Source: Pseudaminobacter soli (ex Zhang et al. 2022)
GTDB lineage: Bacteria; Pseudomonadota; Alphaproteobacteria; Rhizobiales; Rhizobiaceae
DNA length: 64,000 bases
Reading direction: 5' to 3'
Assembly (NCBI RefSeq): GCF_014595955.1
Contig: NZ_JABVCF010000015.1
Span: 80,681 to 144,680 of the forward strand
The notes beneath the pieces are model-generated. The model was not told where the DNA came from, searched no databases, and was given only the letters and a program-made list of their open reading frames with translations. This document shows positions 7,902 through 16,627 of this stretch, one piece after another. Both the position numbers and the translations under genes were made by a program. The first letter of the stretch is position 1, and every line of letters starts with the position of its first letter.

Positions 7902-10001
7902 CTAATTGCGGTAGTAGGTGTTGGAGACGCTGCCTTCGAGCGACGTGTAACGGCCATATTTCGGGAGCTTCGGTTCGTCGACCATGGTCAGCGCGATGCC
8001 GGCAATCTTGGAGCGGCCACCGAGATGCCGAATTCCCTCGGCAACGACCTCGCGCGAGGTTTCGCGCCACTTCACCACAAAGACCACCCTGTCGACATAC
8101 GGCGCTAGGATCGAGGCGTCGGCCGCCGGGCCCACCGGCGGTGCATCGATGATCACTGTATCGAACGTCTTCTGAAGCTTCTCGAGCAGCGCCCGCATTC
8201 GCTTCGAGGCAAGCAGGGCTGGCGGGTTCATCGTCCTTGTACCAGCAGGCAGGACGTAAATTCCCGACCGTTCGTCCAGGTGAATTGCGTCTTTCGCCTG
8301 TATCGGCAAGGTCAGGAGATCGACCAATCCGGCCTTCTCCGTCATCCCAAAGAAGTTTGTCGCAGACGAAAGCCGCAAGTCGGCGTCGATCACCAGAACC
8401 CGCTCGCTGTCGGCCGCGGCGGAACGGGCAAGGCTCAACACCAGTGTGGTCTTTCCCTCGCCCGGCATCGCTGATGTCACCAACATCACGCGTAGTGGAC
8501 GCTCGGATTCCGGCACCCTCTCGATCGCCAAGCGCAGTCGCCGCACGGCTTCGCTATATCTGGAGAGAGGCTTGCGCTCGAGATAGGCAACCGGTTGAGC
8601 TTGGGACTTGTCAGTTCCTGACCAGTTCGTCATTCTCGGCATGGAGGCAAGGACCGGAACGGCCAACGTCTCTTCCACCTGGCGCGTCGCCATAAAGCCG
8701 GAAGCGAAAAGTTCGCGAAGCAGGGCACCCCCGCCGCCAAGGAAAATGCCGAAGACCAGACCGAGTGCCGCAAAAAGTGGCCGGTTCGGGAAGCTTGGGC
8801 CATCTGGAACATTCGCCGGCGCGATCACACGCACGCCGCTGCTAAGAAGCGTCGATCTTTCTTCGGCAATTTTGGCGCGTGACAGGAATGTCTCAAAGAG
8901 TTCCTTGTTCGCCGCAGCAATTCTTCCCAGATCACGCAACCGCACGCCAACCCGATCCTCGGTCTCGGACCGGCTGGACACCGACGCCAGAGCCTGCGTC
9001 AGAGCGGCTTCGCGGGCTTCGGCCGCTTCGGCTTCATTCTTCAGGTTCCCGACAAGACGCTGGACCTCGGCGCTGATCTGCGCCTCTATGTCGTGAAGCT
9101 CCGCTTGGGCGGTCATCACCTCCGGATGACGTTCGCCATATCGCAACGAAAGGTCGGCTACCCGTCGGGTCACCGTAGCCTGCTGAGCTCGAAGCGCACT
9201 GACGACAGCGGATTGCAATACATCCGGTATCGATTGAGCGTCTCCCCCCGTCCTAACCAGCTTCTCCGCCTGCTGATATTTTGCACGTCGGGATGCGAGC
9301 TCTGCGCGCGCATTGATCAATGCGATATTCAGCTCAGAAAGCTGCTGTTCGGTCACACTTCCTGACTTGGTCGCCAGAAGGTTGTGCTCAGCGCGAAATT
9401 TCTCCACATCATCTTCCGATTGGCTTAGTTGCAATCGGAGAACGTCTGCCCGTTCGCTGAGCCAGGTGGCCGCTTTTTTGGCACTCTCATAGCGGGACTC
9501 TATTCGATCAGCGACATAGGCCTCGGCGATTGCGTCTGCGAGCGACATTGCTTGTTCTGGATCGCGGGACGTCACGGAAAGTTCAAGAACGTCTGACAGG
9601 CTAACGCGGGAAACGCCCACAGCTTTCTTGAGCCATTCCAGGGCTCCAGCGCCTAGATTGGGATCTTCCTCCAGATTTTTACTATCGACGACCTTCTGAA
9701 GAAGCACGGCTGAACTCAGAACTGCGAGTTGACTTTCAATGAAAGTTGAGTTTTCTCCAGTTCCCGCGTTACTATAATCCTGCTGTTGCGCCGTATAATC
9801 TTTAGGTGAATCAAGCAATATTTGCACATATGATGTGTACAGCGGAGGAATCGCATATGAAATTGTAACAAGCATAAGGAAGGTGCTTGCTGCAATTAAC
9901 GAAATTAGCTTCCATCGTCGACGAATAAAATCAAGTATATCTCGAACGTCGAGCGATTCATGTCCCGGTATTTTGAACTCATTGTCAGATGAAGCGTGCA
10001 T
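7902..10001 (-). CDS. Wzz/Wzc-family polysaccharide copolymerase and BY-kinase
   Basis: This inner-membrane protein controls EPS chain length and export through tyrosine autophosphorylation. The N-terminal Wzz part has a membrane helix at about residues 33-52, a long periplasmic coiled-coil region (about 150-400), and a second helix near 430-450. The cytoplasmic BY-kinase has Walker A AMPGEGKTT (from 511), Walker A-prime VLVIDADLR (about 535-543) and Walker B VIIDAPP (about 616-622). The C-terminal tail carries tyrosines at 682, 685, 696 and 697, a short version of the usual tyrosine cluster. It is the first gene of the left EPS operon and faces a 470-base divergent promoter region. The length of 699 is normal. 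Confidence 0.95.
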   Translation of the reverse strand: MHASSDNEFKIPGHESLDVRDILDFIRRRWKLISLIAASTFLMLVTISYAIPPLYTSYVQILLDSPKDYTAQQQDYSNAGTGENSTFIESQLAVLSSAVLLQKVVDSKNLEEDPNLGAGALEWLKKAVGVSRVSLSDVLELSVTSRDPEQAMSLADAIAEAYVADRIESRYESAKKAATWLSERADVLRLQLSQSEDDVEKFRAEHNLLATKSGSVTEQQLSELNIALINARAELASRRAKYQQAEKLVRTGGDAQSIPDVLQSAVVSALRAQQATVTRRVADLSLRYGERHPEVMTAQAELHDIEAQISAEVQRLVGNLKNEAEAAEAREAALTQALASVSSRSETEDRVGVRLRDLGRIAAANKELFETFLSRAKIAEERSTLLSSGVRVIAPANVPDGPSFPNRPLFAALGLVFGIFLGGGGALLRELFASGFMATRQVEETLAVPVLASMPRMTNWSGTDKSQAQPVAYLERKPLSRYSEAVRRLRLAIERVPESERPLRVMLVTSAMPGEGKTTLVLSLARSAAADSERVLVIDADLRLSSATNFFGMTEKAGLVDLLTLPIQAKDAIHLDERSGIYVLPAGTRTMNPPALLASKRMRALLEKLQKTFDTVIIDAPPVGPAADASILAPYVDRVVFVVKWRETSREVVAEGIRHLGGRSKIAGIALTMVDEPKLPKYGRYTSLEGSVSNTYYRN

Positions 10002-10471
10002 TTTTGCGTCTTTCCGACTGGTGGATCACGATGTGCCGGCCTGCTCCCACCCGGATGCCCCCGAACTTCCAGGCCTGTTCACGCGCAAGCCGAAGAGGAT
10101 GTCCTCGTGCGAGCCACGATTTTTGCATGTCTCTTGTTCGCGGATTGGAAGATTTCGCCAGCAGACGGCAACTATAACAAGCCGGCCGGAATCCCGCGCA
10201 CAAGCATTGGGGTGGTGCAGAAGAGACGAGCGACTGCGTCGCCTTCAAGGTATATTTGTGTATATACCTTCTGATTTCCCACGATCCCCTAAGAATATTT
10301 ACAATAACATATCAAATTATCCCCGTCAATAACTGAGATCTAGACGGAATCTTTACCGACAAGATAGCAGCAAATATTCATCAACATCTCAGGGTTGCAC
10401 TAAAATAGCATCTAGATTTCTATGAAATTTACTGACAGAAACATTATTAAACCAGAGAGATAGAGGGTAGA
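10002..10471. other. Divergent intergenic region upstream of the Wzc gene
   Basis: These 470 bases contain no convincing gene. The right half (about 10240-10450) is strongly AT-rich compared with the surroundings, and it holds a 24-base palindrome at 10247-10270. It must contain the promoter of the left EPS operon (minus) and probably that of the small membrane protein starting at 10472 (plus). Confidence 0.6.
10247..10270. promoter_or_regulatory. 24-bp palindrome, candidate operator
   Basis: Perfect inverted repeat AAGGTATAT - 6 bases - ATATACCTT. It lies about 245 bases upstream of the Wzc start and about 200 bases upstream of the gene at 10472. The AT-rich, evenly spaced arms suit a dimeric regulator of EPS transcription. 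No cognate regulator is identified. Confidence 0.45.
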
Positions 10472-10852
10472 ATGGAGACGATGATTGAATCCGGATCGAG
10501 GTTCATCGAATGGATAGCGAGCAACTCCAATGCTGTACTTCTCCTGGCGGCGGCGTTGCCATCTGTTTTCCTCCTGAATGGAGGGCAGTTGCTGCGATAC
10601 GGCGCCCTTGCTGTATTTTTCGTCGCGCTCGCATGGATCCGGTTCGGCAGCGACAGCCTCGCAGGGGCGGTCGTTGTCACAATTCTGAATTCTTTGCTGG
10701 TTACCTTTGCCGCGATTACCATCCGTAAACGATTGGTGCAGACCGAGGATCGCCTCGAAGCAATTACATCTGCAATTCGAGAACTGGAGCTTGCCGAGGA
10801 ACGACGGCAGACCTTTAGCGCAAGGCGCTCCCGGACGGCACGGTCTACCTGA
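10472..10852 (+). CDS. Small membrane protein, unknown function
   Basis: I do not recognise this 126-residue protein. It has two or three predicted membrane helices (about residues 18-37, 42-58 and 62-84) followed by a charged helical tail (RKRLVQTEDRLEAITSAIREL) and a basic C-terminus. A purine-rich ribosome site (GAGGGTAGA) precedes the ATG. It is divergent from the Wzc gene and on the opposite strand to the EPS genes, so it may be an accessory membrane protein of the locus or unrelated. The last 15 residues (RRQTFSARRSRTARST) look atypical and the C-terminus may be frameshifted. Confidence 0.55.
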   Translation: METMIESGSRFIEWIASNSNAVLLLAAALPSVFLLNGGQLLRYGALAVFFVALAWIRFGSDSLAGAVVVTILNSLLVTFAAITIRKRLVQTEDRLEAITSAIRELELAEERRQTFSARRSRTARST

Positions 10853-11109
10853 AGGTGATATGGCCGTTGGCTGACGACTAAGGTTCGGCTCTTCGACCTG
10901 CGCCGCGACACGATCGGTGCCGACGCGCTCGAAGCGGGCGGCACAGCGCAAGCCGGCATCGCGCCAGATAATCGGCCGCGGAGGGCGCAAGGTACCGATG
11001 CCGCCGTCGGAAAACCTGAAAAAAACCTGTTCAGTTGGCAAGTGAAGTGTTTCATTGCAGTGCTGTGCCTCGCAACGAGTCACCAACCCCCTGAGGGAGC
11101 TAGCGAAGC

Positions 11110-11340
11110 GTGCTCTGGAACGTCGTTTCGGTCTTTGCGCTTGGCGTCGTACTCGGGTTGAGTTTCCGCGCCCCCACCCTATTGGCCGCCACGGCCGTCA
11201 CCATTGCTGTGACCGGCCTGCTGTTCGACGGTCCGCTGCTCCCGAGGGTTCTGGTTCCCGTGCTTGGCCTGCAATGTGGTTACCTTGTGGGAGCTGTGCT
11301 TGCGAATTTGTGGAAACGCTTCGCCCACGGAGACCGATGA
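11110..11340 (+). CDS. Very small hydrophobic protein, unknown function
   Basis: This 76-residue frame starts with GTG and encodes two hydrophobic segments (about 2-32 and 40-64) and a short basic tail. A GAGGGAGCTAGC stretch upstream could be its ribosome site. It sits 17 bases before the convergent end of the sugar transferase gene. Small two-helix proteins are common in rhizobial EPS loci, but no specific match is recognised. It may be a real accessory gene or chance. Confidence 0.45.
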   Translation: MLWNVVSVFALGVVLGLSFRAPTLLAATAVTIAVTGLLFDGPLLPRVLVPVLGLQCGYLVGAVLANLWKRFAHGDR

Positions 11341-11356
11341 GGTGGCTTGCATTGCC

Positions 11357-12235
11357 TTACGAGGCTTCGTCAAATCGCACGACCGCGAAGACCGTACGGG
11401 AAAGTATGACGAGATCGCTCCATAGCGACCAATTCCGCACATACTGGCTGTCAAGCGCAACGCGGCTCGAATAATCGGTGCTGCTTCTTCCCGTCACCTG
11501 CCACAGCCCGGTGATACCTGGCCTCGCAGCAAGATAGTCTGCGACAAAGTCTTCATAACGGCTGAGCTCGTCGGCAACGATTGGCCGCGGCCCGACACAG
11601 CTCATTTCACCCCTGAGGACATTGAACAACTGGGGAAGTTCGTCGAGGCTCGACTTTCTCAGAATTTTGCCAAGGAAAGTGATGCGGGGATCGTTCTTGA
11701 GCTTTCTGATCTCTGCCCACTGGCGGGCAGCCTCCGGATCGCGCGCAAGAAACTCACGCAGCACCTCGTCCGAATTGGCCACCATCGTTCGAAACTTGCG
11801 GCAGCTGAAGGGCTTTCCATCGAAGCCGACCCGAGTGTGCGCATACACGGCCGGACCTCCCATTGTCGCCCTTATCAGCAGGAAGACCATGAGCATGATG
11901 GGAGAGGCCAGTGCCAGAGCGCACAGGGCGATCACCACATCCGCGAGCCTCTTGGTCCGACCACCGAGCGGCGCCGGCGCCGCCGTGTCTGTTTGTCTTG
12001 CCGCATTATGCGGGTCGCTCACGGTCGCCTGGGTGGTCTCGCCCGCCGTGTCGACGGCTGGGAGCGCCGCCGGGGTTGCACTCCGCCAGCCAAGACGCAC
12101 GCCCAGATCGTAGTGCGGCTTGACGTCCTTAGACACCCGGCTTGACGCCTTCCGAGTAAGGCTGAAATTTCTGCGGGGACTTTCTCTGCCGAAGACATTG
12201 GTCATCATAGGGGTGTCCGCCTTTTGGCTATTCAT
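11357..12235 (-). CDS. Undecaprenyl-phosphate sugar-1-phosphate transferase (ExoY/WcaJ family)
   Basis: This is the priming enzyme that transfers a hexose-1-phosphate to undecaprenyl phosphate to start the EPS repeat. After an unstructured N-terminus of about 90 residues comes one membrane helix (VVIALCALALASPIMLMVFL). The catalytic core shows GKPFSCRKFRTM, RITFLGKILRKSSLDELPQL and VGPRPIVADE, ending with PGITGLWQVTGRS. This single-helix form is typical of ExoY rather than the five-helix WcaJ/WbaP form. It is the last gene on the minus strand of the right EPS block, separated from the small Tat-leader gene by a decayed GGDEF remnant. The extended N-terminus is longer than in classical ExoY (about 226 residues). 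Confidence 0.92.
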   Translation of the reverse strand: MNSQKADTPMMTNVFGRESPRRNFSLTRKASSRVSKDVKPHYDLGVRLGWRSATPAALPAVDTAGETTQATVSDPHNAARQTDTAAPAPLGGRTKRLADVVIALCALALASPIMLMVFLLIRATMGGPAVYAHTRVGFDGKPFSCRKFRTMVANSDEVLREFLARDPEAARQWAEIRKLKNDPRITFLGKILRKSSLDELPQLFNVLRGEMSCVGPRPIVADELSRYEDFVADYLAARPGITGLWQVTGRSSTDYSSRVALDSQYVRNWSLWSDLVILSRTVFAVVRFDEAS

Positions 12236-12312
12236 TCCCTAGCTTCCCAGCGCTCCCCACCCGAAAGAAAGGGCAACTCGCCATGTCTGCATTCGGTCTG
12301 CTCGCCATCGCT

Positions 12313-12720
12313 TCAGCGTCGATCCCTTGCGCTCAACACCAAAGCGAGTTGCTGCCTGGTTGCCTCGATAAAGTGGGCCTCATGCTCCAATGAACGAAGT
12401 CGCCGGAATCGGTTGACCGACGCTGCCAGCGTGTCGATCTTTTCGGACATGCTTTGCGGGTTCTCGCCGTTTTCCACCGTCGCGAACGCAAACGCGACAT
12501 TAGTGACGGCGTTCTGGTTATTGGTCGGCAAGCATCGAGCAGACGCCGCAAACGCTCGAAGCGGCCTGCATGGCTGCCGTCTCTCCACGGCAACGCCGAT
12601 GCTGAACATCTGCATGTCCCGGCCACCTCTCTGAGTTCCTCGGACAGAATCTCAACACCAAGATCGCACGTCCGCCGAACCGCAAAGCGGCTAATGGTGC
12701 CTCACAAAGCACCAACGGCT
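12313..12720 (-). pseudogene. Decayed GGDEF (diguanylate cyclase) domain fragment
   Basis: No intact frame exists here, but successive minus-strand frames read like the C-terminal half of one GGDEF domain. The order is ALRFGG followed by AILVL (RFGG-DEF-AILVL with the DEF lost), then VEILSEELREVAG, FSIGVAV, RDGSHAGRFERLRRLLDAC and TNNQNAVTNVAF. These are the expected order and spacing of the GGDEF core, the SIGVA strand and the ALYxAKxxGRN region. At least two frame changes are needed to join them. It lies in a 536-base gap between the sugar transferase and the Tat-leader gene. No start or upstream sensor domain remains, so it is a dead remnant. Confidence 0.55.
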
Positions 12721-12771
12721 ACGACCGCACTGCCTATCCAAGCCGGGTAGCGCCCACCAACTTTGACGCCG

Positions 12772-13035
12772 CTATTTGCCCTTCTTAGGGGGGGCCGGGG
12801 GAGAGTTGGGCTTGCTCTTGCCGGGAGGTCCGGAGTGGTGGTGGTTCTTGTCTCCCCATCCGTTTCCGGGACGCGAACCGCCTGACTTGGCGATTGCTCG
12901 CGAGTTCAGGCTTGTTCCGAGCAGCAGAGTTATGGCTGGCGGTGTCACTGCAGCGAAACGCCCAGTCTTCTTGATAAAATCGCGGCGCGCCTCGGATTCA
13001 GGAACATTATTTCCGCCTCGAACCTTACCAGACAT
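12772..13035 (-). CDS. Small Tat-leader protein, possible target peptide of the PqqD/HprK-type system
   Basis: This 87-residue protein has a twin-arginine leader: ARRDFIKKTGRFAAV (RR at 17-18), then a hydrophobic stretch TPPAITLLLGTSL and a possible signal peptidase site AIA before K50. The predicted mature tail of about 38 residues is rich in Gly, Pro, Lys, Asn and Ser and has a His triplet (65-67); it has no Cys. A strong ribosome site (GGAGGGAATC) decides the start at 13035, 12 bases inside the longest frame. An AT-rich upstream region suggests its own promoter. It directly follows the nucleotidyltransferase and PqqD-HprK genes. Small Tat-leader proteins beside such genes could be modification substrates; that is inference and no function is known to me. 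Confidence 0.7.
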   Translation of the reverse strand: MSGKVRGGNNVPESEARRDFIKKTGRFAAVTPPAITLLLGTSLNSRAIAKSGGSRPGNGWGDKNHHHSGPPGKSKPNSPPAPPKKGK

Positions 13036-13133
13036 GATTCCCTCCAATAAATCATTGTCATATTATTGTAATGTACTCCAGATAAAAAAGCAACAATTCT
13101 GTGAAATTTAATGATAACAGTAGGAACTGTTCT

Positions 13134-14135
13134 TTATACCTTTGCTCGAATATCTAGATCAAATAAAGTGCGGACGATGCGGCGTGCAAGATCGACTGGC
13201 CTACGCCGGGTCAAACCATCGCCGCGCGAAACCCGCCTTACACCCCACGCCACGTTCCCGGCCAGGCGCAACGGAGCGCCCATGACAGGATGCTTCGCCG
13301 TGAAAACGCGCCGCCAGTGCTGAAGGCGAACAATCGGGCGCCTTGCCCATTCCGCCGGGATCCTGATGTCAAAGAATTGGTGCAGGGCCAGGAGTTGGGC
13401 ATCGAGCGCATTGCGTGCAGTCTGATCCGGCAACGATGCGCGCAGTGCCTTCCAGTCGACGCCTTCGGCTTCTGCCAATTCCGCCAGATCATGAAGGTGC
13501 CTGAGATCGATCCTTCCGCGCCAGTAATCTCCCTCCTTGAGAAGATCATGCAGAATCCAGTGCAAAGCACGCGACTGCACCGAGGGGATCTTTGCCAGAA
13601 GGCCGTTTCGCTCGACCAGGTTTGGGGTCTCGAAGCCGCCGGCGCGACTTTGACGGAGTTCCAGGATTCCGACATCCTGCGGACGCGCCATGCCGCGCGC
13701 GCCAGTTACCTGCACATAACCCAGCCTCTCGAGGCAGGCTCGGGCGCGCAGCTCGTCGGCTGCCTCGACACTGACGTCCAGATCGCTCGCCATTCGGCTG
13801 GGAAGACGGTCGACAGGGGATAGGAACAGGGGAACGGCCCCCTTGAGCAGGACCGGAGTGATGCCGCAGCGGTTGAGGGCCGCGACGGCCTCATTCAGCT
13901 GAGCACGCAAGCGCAAGTTCCGCTGTCGATTGGATTCATGAATGAACGAGAGGTACTCCCGCGCGTCCTGCGGGAGCCGATCGATCTCGCCGGTGCGCGC
14001 GAGAGATGAAAACAATGCAGGTGTAAGCAAGGTGTGATTTGCCAGCGCAATCACTGCTCGCACATCAGGCGTGGCAATAGGGCCGCCGCGAAGTCCGGCG
14101 ATCAAGGCCTCGAGCGCGTTACCAGCGCGTATCAT
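13134..14135 (-). CDS. Nucleotidyltransferase family protein (NTP_transf_5 type)
   Basis: This 333-residue protein belongs to the uncharacterised nucleotidyltransferase family often found in EPS loci beside HprK-related kinases. Key segments are PVLLKGAV (about 94-101) and SRMASDLDVSV (about 113-123), which carries the Asp pair expected to bind metal in Pol-beta-type transferases. The rest is helical with many Arg and Trp. The start at 14135 overlaps the stop of the upstream kinase by four bases (ATGA), indicating translational coupling; the longer frame to 14321 would run deep into that gene. The substrate is unknown. It probably works with the PqqD-HprK protein on a shared target. Confidence 0.85.
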   Translation of the reverse strand: MIRAGNALEALIAGLRGGPIATPDVRAVIALANHTLLTPALFSSLARTGEIDRLPQDAREYLSFIHESNRQRNLRLRAQLNEAVAALNRCGITPVLLKGAVPLFLSPVDRLPSRMASDLDVSVEAADELRARACLERLGYVQVTGARGMARPQDVGILELRQSRAGGFETPNLVERNGLLAKIPSVQSRALHWILHDLLKEGDYWRGRIDLRHLHDLAELAEAEGVDWKALRASLPDQTARNALDAQLLALHQFFDIRIPAEWARRPIVRLQHWRRVFTAKHPVMGAPLRLAGNVAWGVRRVSRGDGLTRRRPVDLARRIVRTLFDLDIRAKV

Positions 14136-15286
14136 CGGCACGTTTTCCTGATCAGCCTTACCGCGTCGTCGAGCCCGGAATAGGTCAGGCAATAGGCCTC
14201 TGCCGATCCGATGACCTGGGCCAAAGCCTCGAACCCGCTGCCACCCAGTTCGCGGCCAGGCGCAAACGCACCGTTGAGAAGACCGTGCAAGGCGCCGACT
14301 GAGTCTATGGGCTCCAGACATGCAGGCGAGTCATGGTCACGCCGCAGCAGGACTATCCAGCCGACCGGCGTGGGTGAGGACGTGGCGGCTGATAACCCGC
14401 TCGGCACAACGTAGCGTACGCGTTTGCGGTCTGGGCGGCGAAAGACCGGAGCGGCACCGAGATCGGGGCAGTATTCCGCCAGAAGTGGCCATGCTCCCGC
14501 CTTGACGGCCGGAGCAAACGGCAGGCCAAGGCCGTGCCCCATTGAATCCAGGACTGTCACGTCGTCCGCGGCAAAGCCGAACCCCGCATGGGCCAGAGCG
14601 AGCGTCAGCGTCGTCTTGCCGGCGCCCGGGCTGCCGCAAAGGAGCAGCATGCGGTCGTTCTTGATGAGGGCTGCCGCATGGAGCGCAAGCTCATAGGCGC
14701 CGTGCTCGAGCGCATCCGTCAACAACTGCCCCTTCAGCACGGTGGCCAGCTCGTCGGGAGAGCAGGAGTGGATCCAGTCGCCATTCCGGAACAGATGGAC
14801 CCTGTCACCGCCTTCGACGACCTCGATCCGTATGTCGGCTATTCGTTCCCGTCGAACCTCGAGATGCCGAAATATCGTCATCGTGGGAAAGGCCAGGGCA
14901 GCGGGATAGACGATGCGTACACAAAGCCCGCGCACCGCAACCAATTGGCTTACATGCCCGTGCGATGGAATTTGGGAGGGGGCACGCGGCCGGATCAGGT
15001 CAAGCCGCTCCCAGTCCGAGAGCGCGACCTCGACCTGGCCGCGCGCCTCGTGCGCGTCAACGCTGTCGTTCGCAATCCGGACCGCGATTGCTTCGAGCGG
15101 CAGGCCGTCTTCCAGCGCGTGCCAGATGTCTGCGGAGGTGTCGCTGAGCGCAAAGATGGCGCGCCGCGATGCGCTGAACAGGATATTCTGCCCCCTGATG
15201 CGCACCAACCGACCCTGGGTCACCAACGGTGCGTCTTCGGCAGAGCAGGACGCACCAGTTAGATCAGTCAGCCGCTGCGGCTTCAT
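14132..15286 (-). CDS. PqqD-like domain fused to HprK-related kinase
   Basis: The 384-residue protein joins two modules that I know as separate neighbours in HPr-rel-A-type loci. Residues about 22-100 form a PqqD-like fold (LVRIRGQNILFSAS, SADIWHALEDGLPLEAIA, WERLDLIRP). Such domains bind peptides in RiPP pathways. Residues about 195-384 form an HprK/PEPCK-like ATPase with Walker A GSPGAGKTT (218-226) and an Asp pair in FAADDVTVLD (241-242), but no HPr gene is nearby. The start at 15286 overlaps the antiporter end by 23 bases; a longer frame to 15370 is possible. It is coupled to the nucleotidyltransferase by an ATGA overlap. Likely role: binding and phosphorylating or nucleotide-dependent handling of a peptide or EPS-locus partner. 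Confidence 0.82.
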   Translation of the reverse strand: MKPQRLTDLTGASCSAEDAPLVTQGRLVRIRGQNILFSASRRAIFALSDTSADIWHALEDGLPLEAIAVRIANDSVDAHEARGQVEVALSDWERLDLIRPRAPSQIPSHGHVSQLVAVRGLCVRIVYPAALAFPTMTIFRHLEVRRERIADIRIEVVEGGDRVHLFRNGDWIHSCSPDELATVLKGQLLTDALEHGAYELALHAAALIKNDRMLLLCGSPGAGKTTLTLALAHAGFGFAADDVTVLDSMGHGLGLPFAPAVKAGAWPLLAEYCPDLGAAPVFRRPDRKRVRYVVPSGLSAATSSPTPVGWIVLLRRDHDSPACLEPIDSVGALHGLLNGAFAPGRELGGSGFEALAQVIGSAEAYCLTYSGLDDAVRLIRKTCR

Positions 15287-16589
15287 TGATCGTCGTCCTT
15301 GCATTTGCGGGTTGGCGAGATGGCCGTTCGTAGCCCGTGCTGCCGACATTGCCGGCGAGTTCGAACACATTTGGACTGCGCACGAGCCGCCAGCGCAGCC
15401 ACAGGCCCGTGGCCAGGGAGGTCAGGATCGAGGCGAGCACCAGCGCTGTGAACATGCGCTCGTCGATGATGCCGGCAGCATACGCCACGCTTGCCAGCAC
15501 GATTCCAGGCCCGCCGCGCGTGTTCATGGCGACGCCGTAGTCAAAAGCGCGAGCCCAGGCGACGCCGGCAAACCTGGCGGCAATGGTTGAGCTCAGCAGT
15601 TTTACGGCAGTGCTCGCACCGATGAAGAAGAGCGTGAGCGAGCCGTCGAACTGATGCGCCAGATCGAGCCGCAAGCCGACGAGCGCGAAGTAGATCGGCA
15701 CGAAGAACCATATCGAAATGTCGGCGATGTGTTGTCGCACCGCGGCGAGATGGCGTGAGGAAAACCGCGCCATGACGAGACCGGCCACCAGCGCGGCGAA
15801 AACGATATTGACATTTAGGAGGCTGGCAGTGGCGACGAAGACCAGGCACAGCAGCAATGTGTATCCGGTAAGCGACGCTTCGCTGAATTTCCCGAAGACC
15901 CTTCGACGGAGCGCACGCACGACTGCAGGCGCAACGAAAAGCGCGACAAGCACGAAGGCGAGCGTAACTGCAATCACACGCCCGATGCCCGCCGCATCGG
16001 CCGAGTCGCCGTGCTGAACTGCAGTAGCGATGGCAAGCACGGTCCAGAGAATGACATCCTGGATCGTCGCGGCGCCAATGACGTTGCGCGCGAAAGGAGT
16101 ATTCATCAGGCCAAGGTCGAGGAAAATGCGCGAGATGACCGGGATCGACGTGACGGCCACCGCAATGCCCATCACCAGTTGGAAGGCCAAAGGGTCGCCG
16201 AGCCGTGCCTGCGTAAAGAGCGACGCGCCTGCATAGCCGAGCGCGAATGGAATCATGAGCCCACCCACGACCTGCGCCGCGACCATGCGTCCCGATCCTT
16301 CCGCGCCTTCAGCCTGCATTTTGAAGCCGGCGGTGAACATCAGCAGCACGAGGCCGAACCAATAGAAGGCCGATAGCAGGGCACCCTGCGCCGGAAACCC
16401 GGAAAACAGCCATTTCTGCGCTTCGGGCGAGACCAGGCCCAGTACCGACGGACCGAGCACGATCCCGCCGACGATCTCGCCAATCACCCGCGGCATCTTC
16501 AGTCGTTCGAACACGTGACCACCGCACAGTGCGCCGGCAAGCAGCAGCACGAGGGACAGAAAGAAGCGCGCGAGTTCGGAATCAGTCAT
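15264..16589 (-). CDS. Kef-type cation/proton antiporter
   Basis: This is an integral membrane exchanger of the CPA2/Kef family with about 12 helices. Typical features are LKMPRVIGEIVGGIVLGPSVLG near the N-terminus, FWFGLVLLMFTAGFKM-type helix 3, and TSIPVISRIFLDLGL in the middle. It lacks the cytosolic RCK/TrkA-N domain of KefB/C, so it is the short form of about 440 residues. The start at 16589 (MTDSELARFF) fits the usual N-terminus and leaves 38 bases after the APS kinase. It overlaps the downstream PqqD-HprK gene. It probably belongs to the same operon; why an antiporter lies here is unclear. Confidence 0.88.
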   Translation of the reverse strand: MTDSELARFFLSLVLLLAGALCGGHVFERLKMPRVIGEIVGGIVLGPSVLGLVSPEAQKWLFSGFPAQGALLSAFYWFGLVLLMFTAGFKMQAEGAEGSGRMVAAQVVGGLMIPFALGYAGASLFTQARLGDPLAFQLVMGIAVAVTSIPVISRIFLDLGLMNTPFARNVIGAATIQDVILWTVLAIATAVQHGDSADAAGIGRVIAVTLAFVLVALFVAPAVVRALRRRVFGKFSEASLTGYTLLLCLVFVATASLLNVNIVFAALVAGLVMARFSSRHLAAVRQHIADISIWFFVPIYFALVGLRLDLAHQFDGSLTLFFIGASTAVKLLSSTIAARFAGVAWARAFDYGVAMNTRGGPGIVLASVAYAAGIIDERMFTALVLASILTSLATGLWLRWRLVRSPNVFELAGNVGSTGYERPSRQPANARTTINEAAAAD

Positions 16590-16627
16590 GGCCCTGACTC
16601 TGCTGACACGTCTGAAGGTTGCTGGGA

